From the NCBI RefSeq assembly GCF_001436755.1, contig NZ_AYZD01000011.1:186001-250000 (forward strand): a stretch of DNA of 64,000 nucleotides, written 5' to 3'. This document shows, one piece after another, positions 27,929 to 37,274 of this stretch (the stretch's first letter is position 1; the number at the start of each line of letters is the position of its first letter). This DNA comes from Liquorilactobacillus aquaticus DSM 21051 (GTDB taxonomy: Bacteria; Bacillota; Bacilli; Lactobacillales; Lactobacillaceae). The notes beneath the pieces are model-generated. The model was not told the origin of the DNA. It saw only the letters and a program-made list of their open reading frames with translations, and searched no databases. The position numbers and the translations under genes were made by a program.

Positions 27929-29212
27929 TTAATCTGGCAAAACTTTGTAAGAAGCAATTACATCAATATCTTTTAAGTCAGAAATCGCTGAAACGATTTC
28001 CTTCAGTTGAGCCTCAGACATTTCATGTGTCGTCATAACTATACGAGCATAATCATTGTCGATCTCGGTCTGAAGAATAAGATGGAAACTTGCTTTAACA
28101 CTCGTCATAACCTCTGTGATTTTTAGCATTTGGCCCGGTTGGTCCTTAACACGCAACGAAATGTAATATGGATAAACAACCTCATCCGGCAAAGCTTGCT
28201 TGCCTTCGCGTGAAAAATCATTGAACCTGCTGCCAGTCGTTCCCAGAACAATATTCTTAGTAACTGCGATAATATCACTTAAAACACTGTTAGCGGTCGG
28301 TAACTCACCTGCTCCAGGGCCATAAAACATTGTTTCTCCAACCGCTGCTCCAGTAACAAGGACCGCATTATTTTCATTTTGAACAGCTGCTAAGGGTTGG
28401 TCTTCCGGTATTAGTACAGGACCAACTGAAATGTTGATGCGGTCGTTAATTAACTTAGCAATCCCTACTAACTTAATATTATATCCCAGTTTTTTAGCCT
28501 GTTTAATATCTTCAAGATCAACTCTGCTAATCCCTTCAACTTCAATATCATCAAGTGTTACGTTCATTCCAAAAGCAAATTGCGTTAAGATAATCATCTT
28601 ATAAGCCGCATCGATTCCTTCGACATCATTCGTTGGGTCTGGCTCAGCAAAACCAAGTTCTTGTGCCGATTTCAATGCCTTTTGATAATCAACATGATTT
28701 TGACTCATTTGTGTCATAATGTAGTTGGTAGTTCCATTAACAATCCCCTTGACTTCAACAATTCGATCAGCTGCAAATGAATTGACAATTGTTCTTAAGA
28801 TAGGGATGCCCCCTGCTACGCTGGCTTCATAAAACAAATCGCAATCATTCTTGCCAGCAAGTTCGGCAAGTTCAGACCCATAAGTTGCAATTAAATCCTT
28901 ATTCGCAGTAATAATATGTTTCCCTGAATTCAATAATCTTTCAATGTATTCTTTAGCTGTTGTAACGGTCCCCATTACTTCAACGACAATCTGTATATCC
29001 TTATCGTTTATCAAATCATCAATCTTATCCGTCACATTAATCCCTGTTAAGTCAACATTCCTTTTCTTAGCAAGATCATGGACCACGACAGTTTTAATGA
29101 CTAACTTTCGCCCCGTGATGCTTGATATCTTATTTTGATGATCACGTAAGATTCTTACCACACCACTGCCGACAGTTCCAAGACCCAAAATTCCAATATT
29201 AATGACTTGCAT
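27929..29212 (-). CDS. hom: Homoserine dehydrogenase
   Basis: Reduces aspartate semialdehyde to homoserine, the branch point to threonine and methionine. The 427-residue protein has the N-terminal NAD(P) motif GILGLGTVGSGVVR, the catalytic region with GIVNGTTNYIM and FAEPDPTNDVEGIDAAYK, and a C-terminal ACT domain (about 345-425), which usually confers threonine feedback. GGAGG lies before the ATG. An AT-rich -10-like TGATAAAAT on the minus strand lies about 35 nt upstream. Confidence 0.95.
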   Translation of the reverse strand: MQVINIGILGLGTVGSGVVRILRDHQNKISSITGRKLVIKTVVVHDLAKKRNVDLTGINVTDKIDDLINDKDIQIVVEVMGTVTTAKEYIERLLNSGKHIITANKDLIATYGSELAELAGKNDCDLFYEASVAGGIPILRTIVNSFAADRIVEVKGIVNGTTNYIMTQMSQNHVDYQKALKSAQELGFAEPDPTNDVEGIDAAYKMIILTQFAFGMNVTLDDIEVEGISRVDLEDIKQAKKLGYNIKLVGIAKLINDRINISVGPVLIPEDQPLAAVQNENNAVLVTGAAVGETMFYGPGAGELPTANSVLSDIIAVTKNIVLGTTGSRFNDFSREGKQALPDEVVYPYYISLRVKDQPGQMLKITEVMTSVKASFHLILQTEIDNDYARIVMTTHEMSEAQLKEIVSAISDLKDIDVIASYKVLPD

Positions 29213-29355
29213 GTCGCATCCTCCAATTCTTCTAATGAAATTATTTTATCATATAAATTTAACTTTTGAATCATTAAATGAAATTAGTTTAATTTTGGTT
29301 AAAAATAGCTCTTAACTACAAGAACACGTTAAAAAGATCTTTCCTTAATCACTGA

Positions 29356-29384
29356 TTGACTGTCATCGTTCTCGCAATTATGTT
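29356..29384 (+). promoter_or_regulatory. Promoter of thrC
   Basis: TTGACT (29356-29361), 17-nt spacer, TATGTT (29379-29384), about 65 nt before thrC; a strong GAGGAGG ribosome site follows. No attenuator or T-box was seen in the short leader. Confidence 0.65.
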
Positions 29385-29448
29385 ATTCTTCTTGTAAAAT
29401 ATACTATATAATGAGGAGATCATTAAGAAACTGAGGAGGAAAACCTTT

Positions 29449-30945
29449 ATGAATGTACTTTATAGGAGCACCCGCGACAAAAATGGACAAACGGTCACGG
29501 CATCTCAAGCAATTTTGCAGGGCCTTAGTCCAGACGGCGGTTTATATGTTCCTGTTTCCATTCCAAAATTTGAATTACCATTATCCGATTTAGAAAAACT
29601 ATCTTATCGCGAGTTAGCATATCACATCTTACAAGCTTTCTACAGCGATTTCAGCGAACAAGAACTAAAAAACTGCATCAATAAAGCTTACGGGCCTAAC
29701 TTCACATCCCCTAAAGTCGCTCCTATTACTTCACATGCTGGAAATACCTACCTTGAATTATTCCATGGCCCAACAATCGCGTTCAAGGATATTGCTTTGC
29801 AGCTGCTGCCACATTTAATGACCACCGCAGCCCGCAAAAACAACTTACAGGATGACATCGTGATTTTGACTGCAACATCAGGTGACACTGGCAAGGCAGC
29901 CATGGCTGGTTTCGCAGATGTACCTGGCACTAAAATAATTGTTTTCTATCCCAAGGATGGAGTCAGTCCTGTGCAGGAAAAACAGATGTTAACCCAAAAA
30001 GGAGAAAATACTTTTGTCGTTGGTGTTGAAGGCAATTTTGATGATGCACAAACGAATGTGAAAAAAATATTCAACGATCCTGAACTTAATAAAGTTCTAA
30101 ATCAAAATGGTTTCCGTTTTTCATCTGCTAATTCAATTAATATCGGTCGCCTTTTCCCGCAGGTTGTCTACTATTTCTATGCCTATGGTCAACTGCTTAG
30201 TACTGGTAAAATAAAAAATGGAGAGGCTATCAACTTTAGTGTTCCCACCGGAAATTTTGGCAACATTCTCGCTGGTTATTTTGCTCAAAAAATGGGGTTG
30301 CCAATTAATAAGCTTATCTGTGCTTCAAATCGCAATAATGTTTTGACCGACTTTTTCAATGAAGGAGTCTACGATAAGAACCGTCCCTTTTATGTAACTT
30401 CTTCTCCTTCAATGGACATTCTGGTTTCCAGCAATTTGGAAAGGCTGCTATTTTATATCAGTGGCGAAGATTCAATTAAAACGAAATTCTTAATGGATGA
30501 ACTTACAAGCAAAGGCATCTACAAGATTGATGATTCTATGCGGGCTAAACTTGCCGATTTCTATGCAGCCTATGCCACTGAGGAGCAAACTGGTCAGGAA
30601 ATTGCTAGAGTTTTTGCAGAGGATCAAGTTGCAATTGATCCACATACAGCAGTCGCGTCTTATGTAGCTGAGAGTTACAAGAAAAACACAGCGGATCCGC
30701 ATGAAACTGTTGTAGTCTCAACCGCGAGTCCATACAAGTTCCCGCAATTTGTACTTACTGCACTTCACGCTAATTACAGTTCTGATTCACCCTTTACCAT
30801 GATTGATGCCCTTCACACAAAAACGGACACTCCGCTTCCACAAACAATTAAAGAACTGGCTACACTTCCATTGAGACATCCTCGCGAAGTCAAGCCTGCC
30901 TTAATGAAAACAACCGTAACTGAAATATTAGGTATTGATAAATAA
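29449..30945 (+). CDS. thrC: Threonine synthase
   Basis: PLP enzyme converting phosphohomoserine to threonine. At 498 residues it is the long, type II form. N-terminal YRSTRD and SPDGGLYVP, the PLP lysine in GPTIAFKDIALQ, and the TATSGDTGKAAM motif are diagnostic. It is divergent from hom-thrB with its own promoter and is followed by a strong terminator. Confidence 0.96.
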   Translation: MNVLYRSTRDKNGQTVTASQAILQGLSPDGGLYVPVSIPKFELPLSDLEKLSYRELAYHILQAFYSDFSEQELKNCINKAYGPNFTSPKVAPITSHAGNTYLELFHGPTIAFKDIALQLLPHLMTTAARKNNLQDDIVILTATSGDTGKAAMAGFADVPGTKIIVFYPKDGVSPVQEKQMLTQKGENTFVVGVEGNFDDAQTNVKKIFNDPELNKVLNQNGFRFSSANSINIGRLFPQVVYYFYAYGQLLSTGKIKNGEAINFSVPTGNFGNILAGYFAQKMGLPINKLICASNRNNVLTDFFNEGVYDKNRPFYVTSSPSMDILVSSNLERLLFYISGEDSIKTKFLMDELTSKGIYKIDDSMRAKLADFYAAYATEEQTGQEIARVFAEDQVAIDPHTAVASYVAESYKKNTADPHETVVVSTASPYKFPQFVLTALHANYSSDSPFTMIDALHTKTDTPLPQTIKELATLPLRHPREVKPALMKTTVTEILGIDK

Positions 30946-30964
30946 ATTGCATTGATTTTCAACA

Positions 30965-31000
30965 AAAAACTCTGAAAACTTTTTGGTTTTCAGAGTTTTT
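30965..31000. terminator. Bidirectional terminator after thrC
   Basis: Near-perfect 15-bp stem AAAAACTCTGAAAAC / GTTTTCAGAGTTTTT with a TTTTTG loop. It serves thrC and probably also the convergent membrane-protein gene ending at 31054. Confidence 0.85.
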
Positions 31001-31053
31001 CATTTACTTTCAGGAATAGCATTCTAAGTCATCATGCATAATATAAGTTTAAT

Positions 31054-32568
31054 TCACCGCAAACCGTTTGCTACTCTCGTCAGTCTTTCTTTAGCATTGT
31101 CAAAAACTAGTATCGCCAATATCAAGTACATCGGCAGAAATTGTATTAAATACCTACTACGTCCACCCTCAAAAATAAGTAAAAACAAAAGTCCACCTAA
31201 AATACTCAAACGTAGCATCTGAGTGTATCTCGTTCTGTTATCATAACCTAATATAATTGTAATTAATATAGTTGACCAACCCAGTTGAGCAAACCAATAA
31301 AAGTCTCCTAATCTTTTTCCTGTTGGATATAAGAAAGACTGAAAGAATCCCCTACTCCCTTTTCCAACTGGAGCAGTTATGAATCCACCTTCAACATTCC
31401 ACCCAAAAGATCCATCCGAAGTGTTATTATAATTTTTAAAAAGAAGAAACTTAACGAATCCGAGTGGTCCCATTTGCTTTATCCGATTATTCATGACTTC
31501 CTTTGAATATTTTCTTCTTGCCTCAGGTTTTTTGAGCGAAAGGGTTCTTCTAACATCTTCTTGGTTGTAACCACCTTTTCCAATCATTCCCATGCTGATA
31601 AAATGTATTGGAGGCAATGCCATCCCTTTTTGAACATGGACGAAGTTTTGCTCTTCTGTGTAATGATTAAATGAAACAACACCTATTCCTGCAAAAACAA
31701 AAATAAATAAAATTGGCAAAAATGCTTTTTCTAACATTTCTCTTGAAAAAATTTCTCTTCTGCTTAAAGTGCACATATATAAACCATATACTATCATCAT
31801 GGCAATAATTGGTGTAATAGAAGATGGCTTCATCAAGTAGGCCCCCGATAAACTTCCTCCTAAAAAAATAGCAGCGCCAATCCTGACTATCTCATTTTTA
31901 AGATAGATTACACATGAAGAAGCAAACAAACAAGCAGAAACAAAGGGCAAAACCATCGTATCAGAGTATGGAACTATAATCATTGGAAAAAGGAATAAAA
32001 AAACACAGTGAATATAGATGGCAAGGTTAATCTTTCTCTTGTTTATTACTCCCACTGTCAAAAGGTTTAGTACTACTGAAACATCTGTACAAATCAATGA
32101 AAGATATCCGGCGTTTAACCAATTGAGTTTCATATTGAAAAAATTTAACAGATATTTCTGAAAAAAAAGCAAAAACAAATTATTTGGATAAGTACTTAAA
32201 TAAGAAGTACTCAAATGAGGATTTTTCAAAAAGTTATGAATAAGCCCTGCATCAAAACCAATCTTAGTGTATGTTTGTTTCAGAATTAATAGTTGCCATA
32301 AAAGAATTAGTACTAATAGTGTCGGTGCAGCTACATACGCATATTTAACAAAGAGCAATTTACAAACCATTCTAAACTTTGACACTTTTAAGTAAACAAT
32401 GATTAATAAAATTAATAAAATTATCAAACTAATCGCTAATGCTGACACATTTCCAATAAAAAAATGATCATTTCGAATGGCTCCAACCAACACAATGGTC
32501 ATCCAAACAGTAAAAGCCGAAATAAGTAAATTGTTAAACGTTAAGAAAATATGCTTTTTAGTTATCAT
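31054..32568 (-). CDS. Polytopic membrane protein, GT-C glycosyltransferase-like
   Basis: Protein of 504 residues from ATG 32568 (GGAG 9 nt upstream), with about 11-12 transmembrane segments. The first large outer loop after the early TMs has GFDAGLIHNFLKN and STYPNNLFLLFFQKYLL, the layout of GT-C (PMT/mannosyltransferase-type) enzymes that use polyprenyl-phosphate sugars outside the cell. I cannot name the substrate. It is not closely similar to the three paralogues at 33585-39092. An extended -10 TGTTATAAT (minus strand, 32797-32789) lies upstream. Confidence 0.6.
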   Translation of the reverse strand: MITKKHIFLTFNNLLISAFTVWMTIVLVGAIRNDHFFIGNVSALAISLIILLILLIIVYLKVSKFRMVCKLLFVKYAYVAAPTLLVLILLWQLLILKQTYTKIGFDAGLIHNFLKNPHLSTSYLSTYPNNLFLLFFQKYLLNFFNMKLNWLNAGYLSLICTDVSVVLNLLTVGVINKRKINLAIYIHCVFLFLFPMIIVPYSDTMVLPFVSACLFASSCVIYLKNEIVRIGAAIFLGGSLSGAYLMKPSSITPIIAMMIVYGLYMCTLSRREIFSREMLEKAFLPILFIFVFAGIGVVSFNHYTEEQNFVHVQKGMALPPIHFISMGMIGKGGYNQEDVRRTLSLKKPEARRKYSKEVMNNRIKQMGPLGFVKFLLFKNYNNTSDGSFGWNVEGGFITAPVGKGSRGFFQSFLYPTGKRLGDFYWFAQLGWSTILITIILGYDNRTRYTQMLRLSILGGLLFLLIFEGGRSRYLIQFLPMYLILAILVFDNAKERLTRVANGLR

Positions 32569-32956
32569 ATCTATGTACTCCATTTTTTATATTTATCAGC
32601 ATCTATGCTCAAGAAACCTAAAAAAGACAACCTTAGTCAGAAAAAAGTAGCAATAAACACACTTACATAGCAAATCGTCTTTAGCACTCGACTACCAACA
32701 AGCATTACTACTAAAGCTTACTGTAAATAGGCCTTCTAAAAGAGATTTTCATACTACATTATCTTTTTAAGAAAGATGCCATATTTGGATTATAACATAT
32801 AAATTAATCAAAATTTAAATGTTAGTCGCAAAGCTGATGCGCTTTTCATTATATTCTCAAAGTGCATTATATAACTTTCCATATTCTGCGAAATTTTACC
32901 CAGCTGACTATCTATGTTATATTATATTACATAAAGACACGCTTGGAGGAATTAGA
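32569..32956. other. Divergent intergenic region, membrane protein / lrp
   Basis: No convincing gene. Besides the leftward extended -10 (32789-32797), it holds a rightward promoter TTTACC (32895-32900), 17-nt spacer, TATATT (32918-32923). The near-perfect 21-bp palindrome at 32913-32933 covers this -10. An upstream in-frame extension of the Lrp ORF (from 32819) contains these elements and has no ribosome site, so it is not coding. 32600-32780 shows nothing recognisable. Confidence 0.6.
32913..32933 (+). promoter_or_regulatory. Palindromic operator candidate on the lrp -10
   Basis: TATGTTATAT-T-ATATTACATA: the 10-bp arms match at 9 of 10 positions. It overlaps the -10 box of the regulator gene, a natural place for autorepression by an Lrp-type dimer. 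AT-richness makes chance palindromes more likely. Confidence 0.45.
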
Positions 32957-33409
32957 ATGGATGAAATTGATTTAAAAATTGTTTCGACTTTACAAAAAGA
33001 CGCGCGTATATCATTAAAAAAACTCGCAGATATCTGTTTTATTTCTGCACCAGCTGTTTCCACCCGCTTAACACATCTACGAGAACGTGGGATAATAACT
33101 GATTATCACACAGCTATCAACTATAAAGTACTGGGTTTTCCAATAAAAGCATATGTTAGCTTACGCTTATCTCCCAAAGATAAGGATGCTTTTTATCCTT
33201 ACATAAAATCTGTTGGGAATGTCGTTTCTTGCGACTGTGTTACTGGAAGTTACTCGCAAATCATTGTCTGCTACTTCAAAAGCACTAAATCTCTTGATAA
33301 CTTTATTAATGATATCCAACGTTTCGGGGAGACCAAAACACAGATCGTCTTTTCAACAAGTGTCGATCAGCGGCCATTGGAATTGAATCCAGGAAAAAAT
33401 TATTTTTAG
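32957..33409 (+). CDS. Lrp/AsnC family transcriptional regulator
   Basis: DNA-binding protein of 150 residues. ATG at 32957 has GGAGG upstream and gives the canonical N-terminus MDEIDLKIVSTLQKDARIS. A winged helix (KLADICFISAPAVSTRLTHL) occupies about residues 20-50, and an RAM/ACT-like ligand domain (about 65-145) follows, with the CVTGSYSQI turn. Ligands of the family are usually amino acids. No amino-acid gene lies downstream, so its targets are unknown; a palindrome at its -10 suggests autoregulation. Confidence 0.9.
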   Translation: MDEIDLKIVSTLQKDARISLKKLADICFISAPAVSTRLTHLRERGIITDYHTAINYKVLGFPIKAYVSLRLSPKDKDAFYPYIKSVGNVVSCDCVTGSYSQIIVCYFKSTKSLDNFINDIQRFGETKTQIVFSTSVDQRPLELNPGKNYF

Positions 33410-33491
33410 AGTCATTGTAAATTTTTCGAGATAACTATTAATTTTTCAATAAGAAAAGCTTCCCCAGAAAAATAGTTTTTTTAGAACGATT

Positions 33492-33533
33492 AAGAGGAGT
33501 GAGTCAAAACGAATGTTTTGGCTTGCTCCTCTT
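33492..33533 (+). repeat. Long hairpin, 19-bp stem with GAAT tetraloop
   Basis: Arms 33492-33510 and 33515-33533 pair along all 19 positions if G-U pairs are allowed. The three non-Watson-Crick positions are G-U only in a + strand RNA and A-C mismatches in the reverse. There is no T tract after it, so a standard terminator is doubtful. It lies about 80 nt after the lrp stop and may be a dispersed palindromic repeat or a 3'-UTR stabiliser. Confidence 0.6.
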
Positions 33534-33584
33534 GCATGAAAACTCTAACTAACCTAAATACCTCTTTTGCTGTTTTCATTCATT

Positions 33585-35306
33585 TTAATTTTCATTCTTT
33601 CTTTTTGCTCTATCTTTAAATACATATACAATCAATATAATCCAACTTAGTAATGATATTATCTCAAAAGCTAACAATTTTTTAGACGTTAGCCTTTTTA
33701 CTTCTATTTTATTTAATCCTTTTCTTAGTACAACTTGAATTGTGCTTCGCTGACTTTTCGAGTATGCAGTTGCCTTCCCATTAACAGTTATCTTGTATCT
33801 TTTCCCGTAGAAAAGGACCGGCAGGTCATAAACGGCATCACCCTTGTTTGCCTTAAAACTAAAAGACGCGATATTGTCTTTATAAGATAAAAAACTTATG
33901 GTACCACTTTGATGGCCATTTAAGAGTACTTCTTTTTTATTGATTGAATCCCGATTCTTTACGCTAGCGGTCGGCCAATAATCAACGTAAATAAATGATG
34001 TGCTATTGTGTGACATCATCTTATAACTGGATTTATTAAAAATATGTGAACCCGGCCAAACTGAATCATAGTTAACCGCAGTTGCTGCTTGCGTGTTTTG
34101 CCTAGCACTTTCCTGCCATCTATAAAGCGGATAGACCCCTAAGGCAACTGTACTTGCTATCACTCCTATAAAAGTTAGTTTTTCCAAATAATGATGTGTA
34201 ATCATATTCAGAAGATTTTCCAAAACCTCCGCACCAGCAAAAGCCAGTAACACAGAAAACAACGTCAAAAATCTCCATGGAAACTGGATGGTTTCTAAAG
34301 GAGTCGTAGCCAGTAAGTTCCAAGGTATAATAGTGGTACTTAAAATCAAAAAAAGCACAGAAAGAAAAGATGCACTTTTCGAGACATAAGATAGCTTCCT
34401 CCAAAATAAAAGGACTAAAATAAATGTAATTATCGCTTCTAACCCAGTATATGAAGCAATTTCATTACTGAAAGCATTTGCCAAAAGGGATTTCACAGGT
34501 AGGGCGCTGCTCGACAATGTTGCTTGTCCAGCAGGCAGATAAAGATTTCCACCATGAACGTACATAAATATTTGATACATTTCCACTGATCCCAGTATTA
34601 AAGATAAGAAACTGGCACCAATCAATAAGGCAAACCTCTTAACAATATGATCTGATCGAAATAAAAGAGCGCACACTGCCATAATTATAATCAATCCCAC
34701 TACCAGTAAAAGTGACAACACGTGCGAGTAAATGATCAGCGTCAATCCAATTGACAGCAAATACCAACGGCTCTGACTTCTAAACAATATCAAATACGCA
34801 CCCACAAGAGCTAGCGGAATAAAACTCATTGCAATCCATTCTCCCATTGCAAAACGACGGAAAATATTTATCAAGCGATAGTGAGAAAAAGCGTAAAGAA
34901 CAGCAAATATGAATGCTTGGCGCGCACCGCTGTCCATCTTTAAGCATGAGTAATATGCAATGGCAAAAGTTATATATGAATAAAAAACAATCCCTGCGTA
35001 GTAAGCTATAATTGGACTCGAAAAAAGTAATTTGAATATTGCAAAAGGAATCAATGTGAAATTAGGATAACATTGCTGCACTGCATTACCAATATTGTTA
35101 AAAGTTGCAAAGCTGAATAGATCAATAATATTATTGTTATTTTTCAAAGCGTTCGCAAGTTCGTCTATTCGATTAATATGAAAAACCAAATCTCCTCCCC
35201 CATAAATTTTTTTACTGAGGACAAAGACTGACACCATTATCAATGACAATAAAACAAACACCAAGTTAATTATCAAATTTTTTACTACTTTTTTTTCAAC
35301 TGTCAT
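33585..35306 (-). CDS. Large polytopic membrane protein, YfhO/PTPS-related-like (paralogue 1)
   Basis: Protein of 573 residues with about 11-13 transmembrane segments and a C-terminal extracytoplasmic beta-rich part before a final TM helix. After TM1 comes GGDLVFHINRIDEL, the acidic outer-loop motif expected of a GT-C catalytic site. It shares this and the late LPVLFYGKRYKITVNGK pattern with the two upstream paralogues. The architecture resembles membrane proteins annotated 6-pyruvoyl-tetrahydropterin synthase-related or YfhO-like, the latter implicated in teichoic-acid glycosylation. Function is inference. Confidence 0.62.
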   Translation of the reverse strand: MTVEKKVVKNLIINLVFVLLSLIMVSVFVLSKKIYGGGDLVFHINRIDELANALKNNNNIIDLFSFATFNNIGNAVQQCYPNFTLIPFAIFKLLFSSPIIAYYAGIVFYSYITFAIAYYSCLKMDSGARQAFIFAVLYAFSHYRLINIFRRFAMGEWIAMSFIPLALVGAYLILFRSQSRWYLLSIGLTLIIYSHVLSLLLVVGLIIIMAVCALLFRSDHIVKRFALLIGASFLSLILGSVEMYQIFMYVHGGNLYLPAGQATLSSSALPVKSLLANAFSNEIASYTGLEAIITFILVLLFWRKLSYVSKSASFLSVLFLILSTTIIPWNLLATTPLETIQFPWRFLTLFSVLLAFAGAEVLENLLNMITHHYLEKLTFIGVIASTVALGVYPLYRWQESARQNTQAATAVNYDSVWPGSHIFNKSSYKMMSHNSTSFIYVDYWPTASVKNRDSINKKEVLLNGHQSGTISFLSYKDNIASFSFKANKGDAVYDLPVLFYGKRYKITVNGKATAYSKSQRSTIQVVLRKGLNKIEVKRLTSKKLLAFEIISLLSWIILIVYVFKDRAKRKNEN

Positions 35307-35494
35307 AAATTATTATTTCTATACAAATAAAATATCGATTCTCACTTTATTTGTAATTATAGAGATTTCCTTTCATAAAAATAATTTTTGCTGTCGTTTA
35401 CAGATAATCTCTTGCAGAAAGTATGCGCCTTTCTGACAATCTTCCTTAATTCTATTGTCTAGACAGCTTTAGAGCTTTCACCACTTCATTAGTA

Positions 35495-37147
35495 TTAATC
35501 TTTTCCCTTCTTCGCTCTAAATGCTTGACCAAGCAATAGCACAACCCCACAAATCGTTGTCAAAAATGAAATAATTATTGTAAGATAACTGCCCATCGTT
35601 GCTTTGCTTGAAAGTGAAAAATCATTTGTGTCCTTGGAAAGATCCAGTTTGATATTTTTTTCACTTAAATTAGATATTTTCTTACCGTTCAACACCGCTT
35701 CATATTTCACACCAGCGTAACGAGCAATAGGCAAACTATAAACTCCTGGTTTGCTGACCGTCAATTGGAGGTGCAAACTATTATAATTTTGTTTCTTAAC
35801 TTCCATTTTAACTCCTGCGCTTTGTACTAGCGCCGAAACCCTATCTTTTTTATTGTTAAGAGGTGCATAATCATTACCTAAGAAACTATTATATGTACTG
35901 CTTTTTAACTGTTCAGCATTAACCCATGTTTTAAAACCATCATTCGTTTTTTCACTGTGGTAAGAATGCACAGCGCAAATTCCACTGATCATCACCAAAA
36001 ATGCAATCAGACAAGCTATATCTTTCGTTTTTAATTTCTGTTCTTCAAAATAGCACACCAGCGCCATCGTTAGAAAAAGAGCTGTAAAACTCAAAAAACG
36101 CCCTAAAAATTGAATTGACACAAAAGTTATCTGATTTGCAATTATCTGCCATGGAAACCAGCTAAACGTCCCAACTAAAGAAACACAAGCTAAAATTGTC
36201 CATCTTCTCCAAGTTCCTTTTTTACCTGTGAACAACATCCCCGTAAGAACAAAAAGCACTAACACCGGTACAATTCCTATATTGAAACTATTAGCATCTT
36301 CAGCAATAGAATTATTCAGCAAAGCCTGCAAAAGAGTATTCGGCTTAATAGTAACCCATGGCCCACTGGGATTATTGAGAAGGTTACGCGATGATAGCCA
36401 ATATATATTAGCCAATGAGTAAAAGGCCGAAAGTACTCCTAGAATACTTGCTTTTAGATAGTCCAGAAATTCGGCTTTATCAAACTTTCTCTGAAAGATA
36501 CGGGCTAGTTCTGCACTGAAAATCAATCCCAGCAACATGAGTAAAGAAAGCACATGTGTATTGGCTATTGCTCCCATTCCTAGACCCAAGTAAAGCCAAC
36601 CATTTGATTCTTTGTTCCATATTTTCAAACATCCGAGTAAAACCAGTGGGAGCAGCATATATGCAATCGCTTCTCCTAGAGCAACCCGTGAATACATTAG
36701 CGATAAATGATATGCATTAAATTGATACAAAGAAATTCCTAATATCTGTATCCACTTGTCTTGAGTAACATATTTGATCAGCCAATAAATGCTAAATATT
36801 GTTAAAAAATTCAGGATAAAAAAACCTGTACCTAAAGCATACATATAATTATGTATAAAGAACTTTGGAACAATAAAAATTAGTCCCGTTAACCATGGAT
36901 ACATCCCGTTAACTGCCAACCCATGATGACTAAGCCCGATTAAATTCACAAGCGGTGGCAGTTTGAAATGCAGCAAAGCCCTGTATATATCTTCAAAGCG
37001 CGCCAAATGAAATTGACCATCATAATTTAATTTGAACTTTCCACCCGTAAATGCTGGAACAGTTGATATCACCGAAATAATTACCATAAAAAAACAAGGA
37101 ATAGCTTTCTGTACTTTTTCCCTTAAATCTTTAATTATCACTATCAT
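35495..37147 (-). CDS. Large polytopic membrane protein, YfhO/PTPS-related-like (paralogue 2)
   Basis: Protein of 550 residues, same plan as its neighbours: TM1, then NYDGQFHLARFEDI, many TM helices, a terminal beta-rich segment with LPIARYAGVKYEAVLNGK, and a last TM. GAGG precedes the ATG. Gaps of 188 and 127 bp to the neighbouring paralogues suggest separate or weakly coupled transcription. Likely an outer-face glycosyltransferase acting on a wall polymer; substrate unknown. Confidence 0.62.
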   Translation of the reverse strand: MIVIIKDLREKVQKAIPCFFMVIISVISTVPAFTGGKFKLNYDGQFHLARFEDIYRALLHFKLPPLVNLIGLSHHGLAVNGMYPWLTGLIFIVPKFFIHNYMYALGTGFFILNFLTIFSIYWLIKYVTQDKWIQILGISLYQFNAYHLSLMYSRVALGEAIAYMLLPLVLLGCLKIWNKESNGWLYLGLGMGAIANTHVLSLLMLLGLIFSAELARIFQRKFDKAEFLDYLKASILGVLSAFYSLANIYWLSSRNLLNNPSGPWVTIKPNTLLQALLNNSIAEDANSFNIGIVPVLVLFVLTGMLFTGKKGTWRRWTILACVSLVGTFSWFPWQIIANQITFVSIQFLGRFLSFTALFLTMALVCYFEEQKLKTKDIACLIAFLVMISGICAVHSYHSEKTNDGFKTWVNAEQLKSSTYNSFLGNDYAPLNNKKDRVSALVQSAGVKMEVKKQNYNSLHLQLTVSKPGVYSLPIARYAGVKYEAVLNGKKISNLSEKNIKLDLSKDTNDFSLSSKATMGSYLTIIISFLTTICGVVLLLGQAFRAKKGKD

Positions 37148-37274
37148 AAAAAACCTCTTTTCTAAAAATCAAACGTACCACTATTTTTTGCTTTTTTATT
37201 ATAAGTAACCAAGCAAAAAAGCACCGTCTGAACTATAGTGTTGCTATTATTAAGACAAAACTTAAAAAATACGC

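Noticed and set aside
32819-32956. N-terminal extension of the Lrp regulator from an upstream ATG
   Set aside because: It lacks a ribosome site, contains the promoter and palindrome, and adds sequence foreign to the Lrp family; ATG 32957 has GGAGG.
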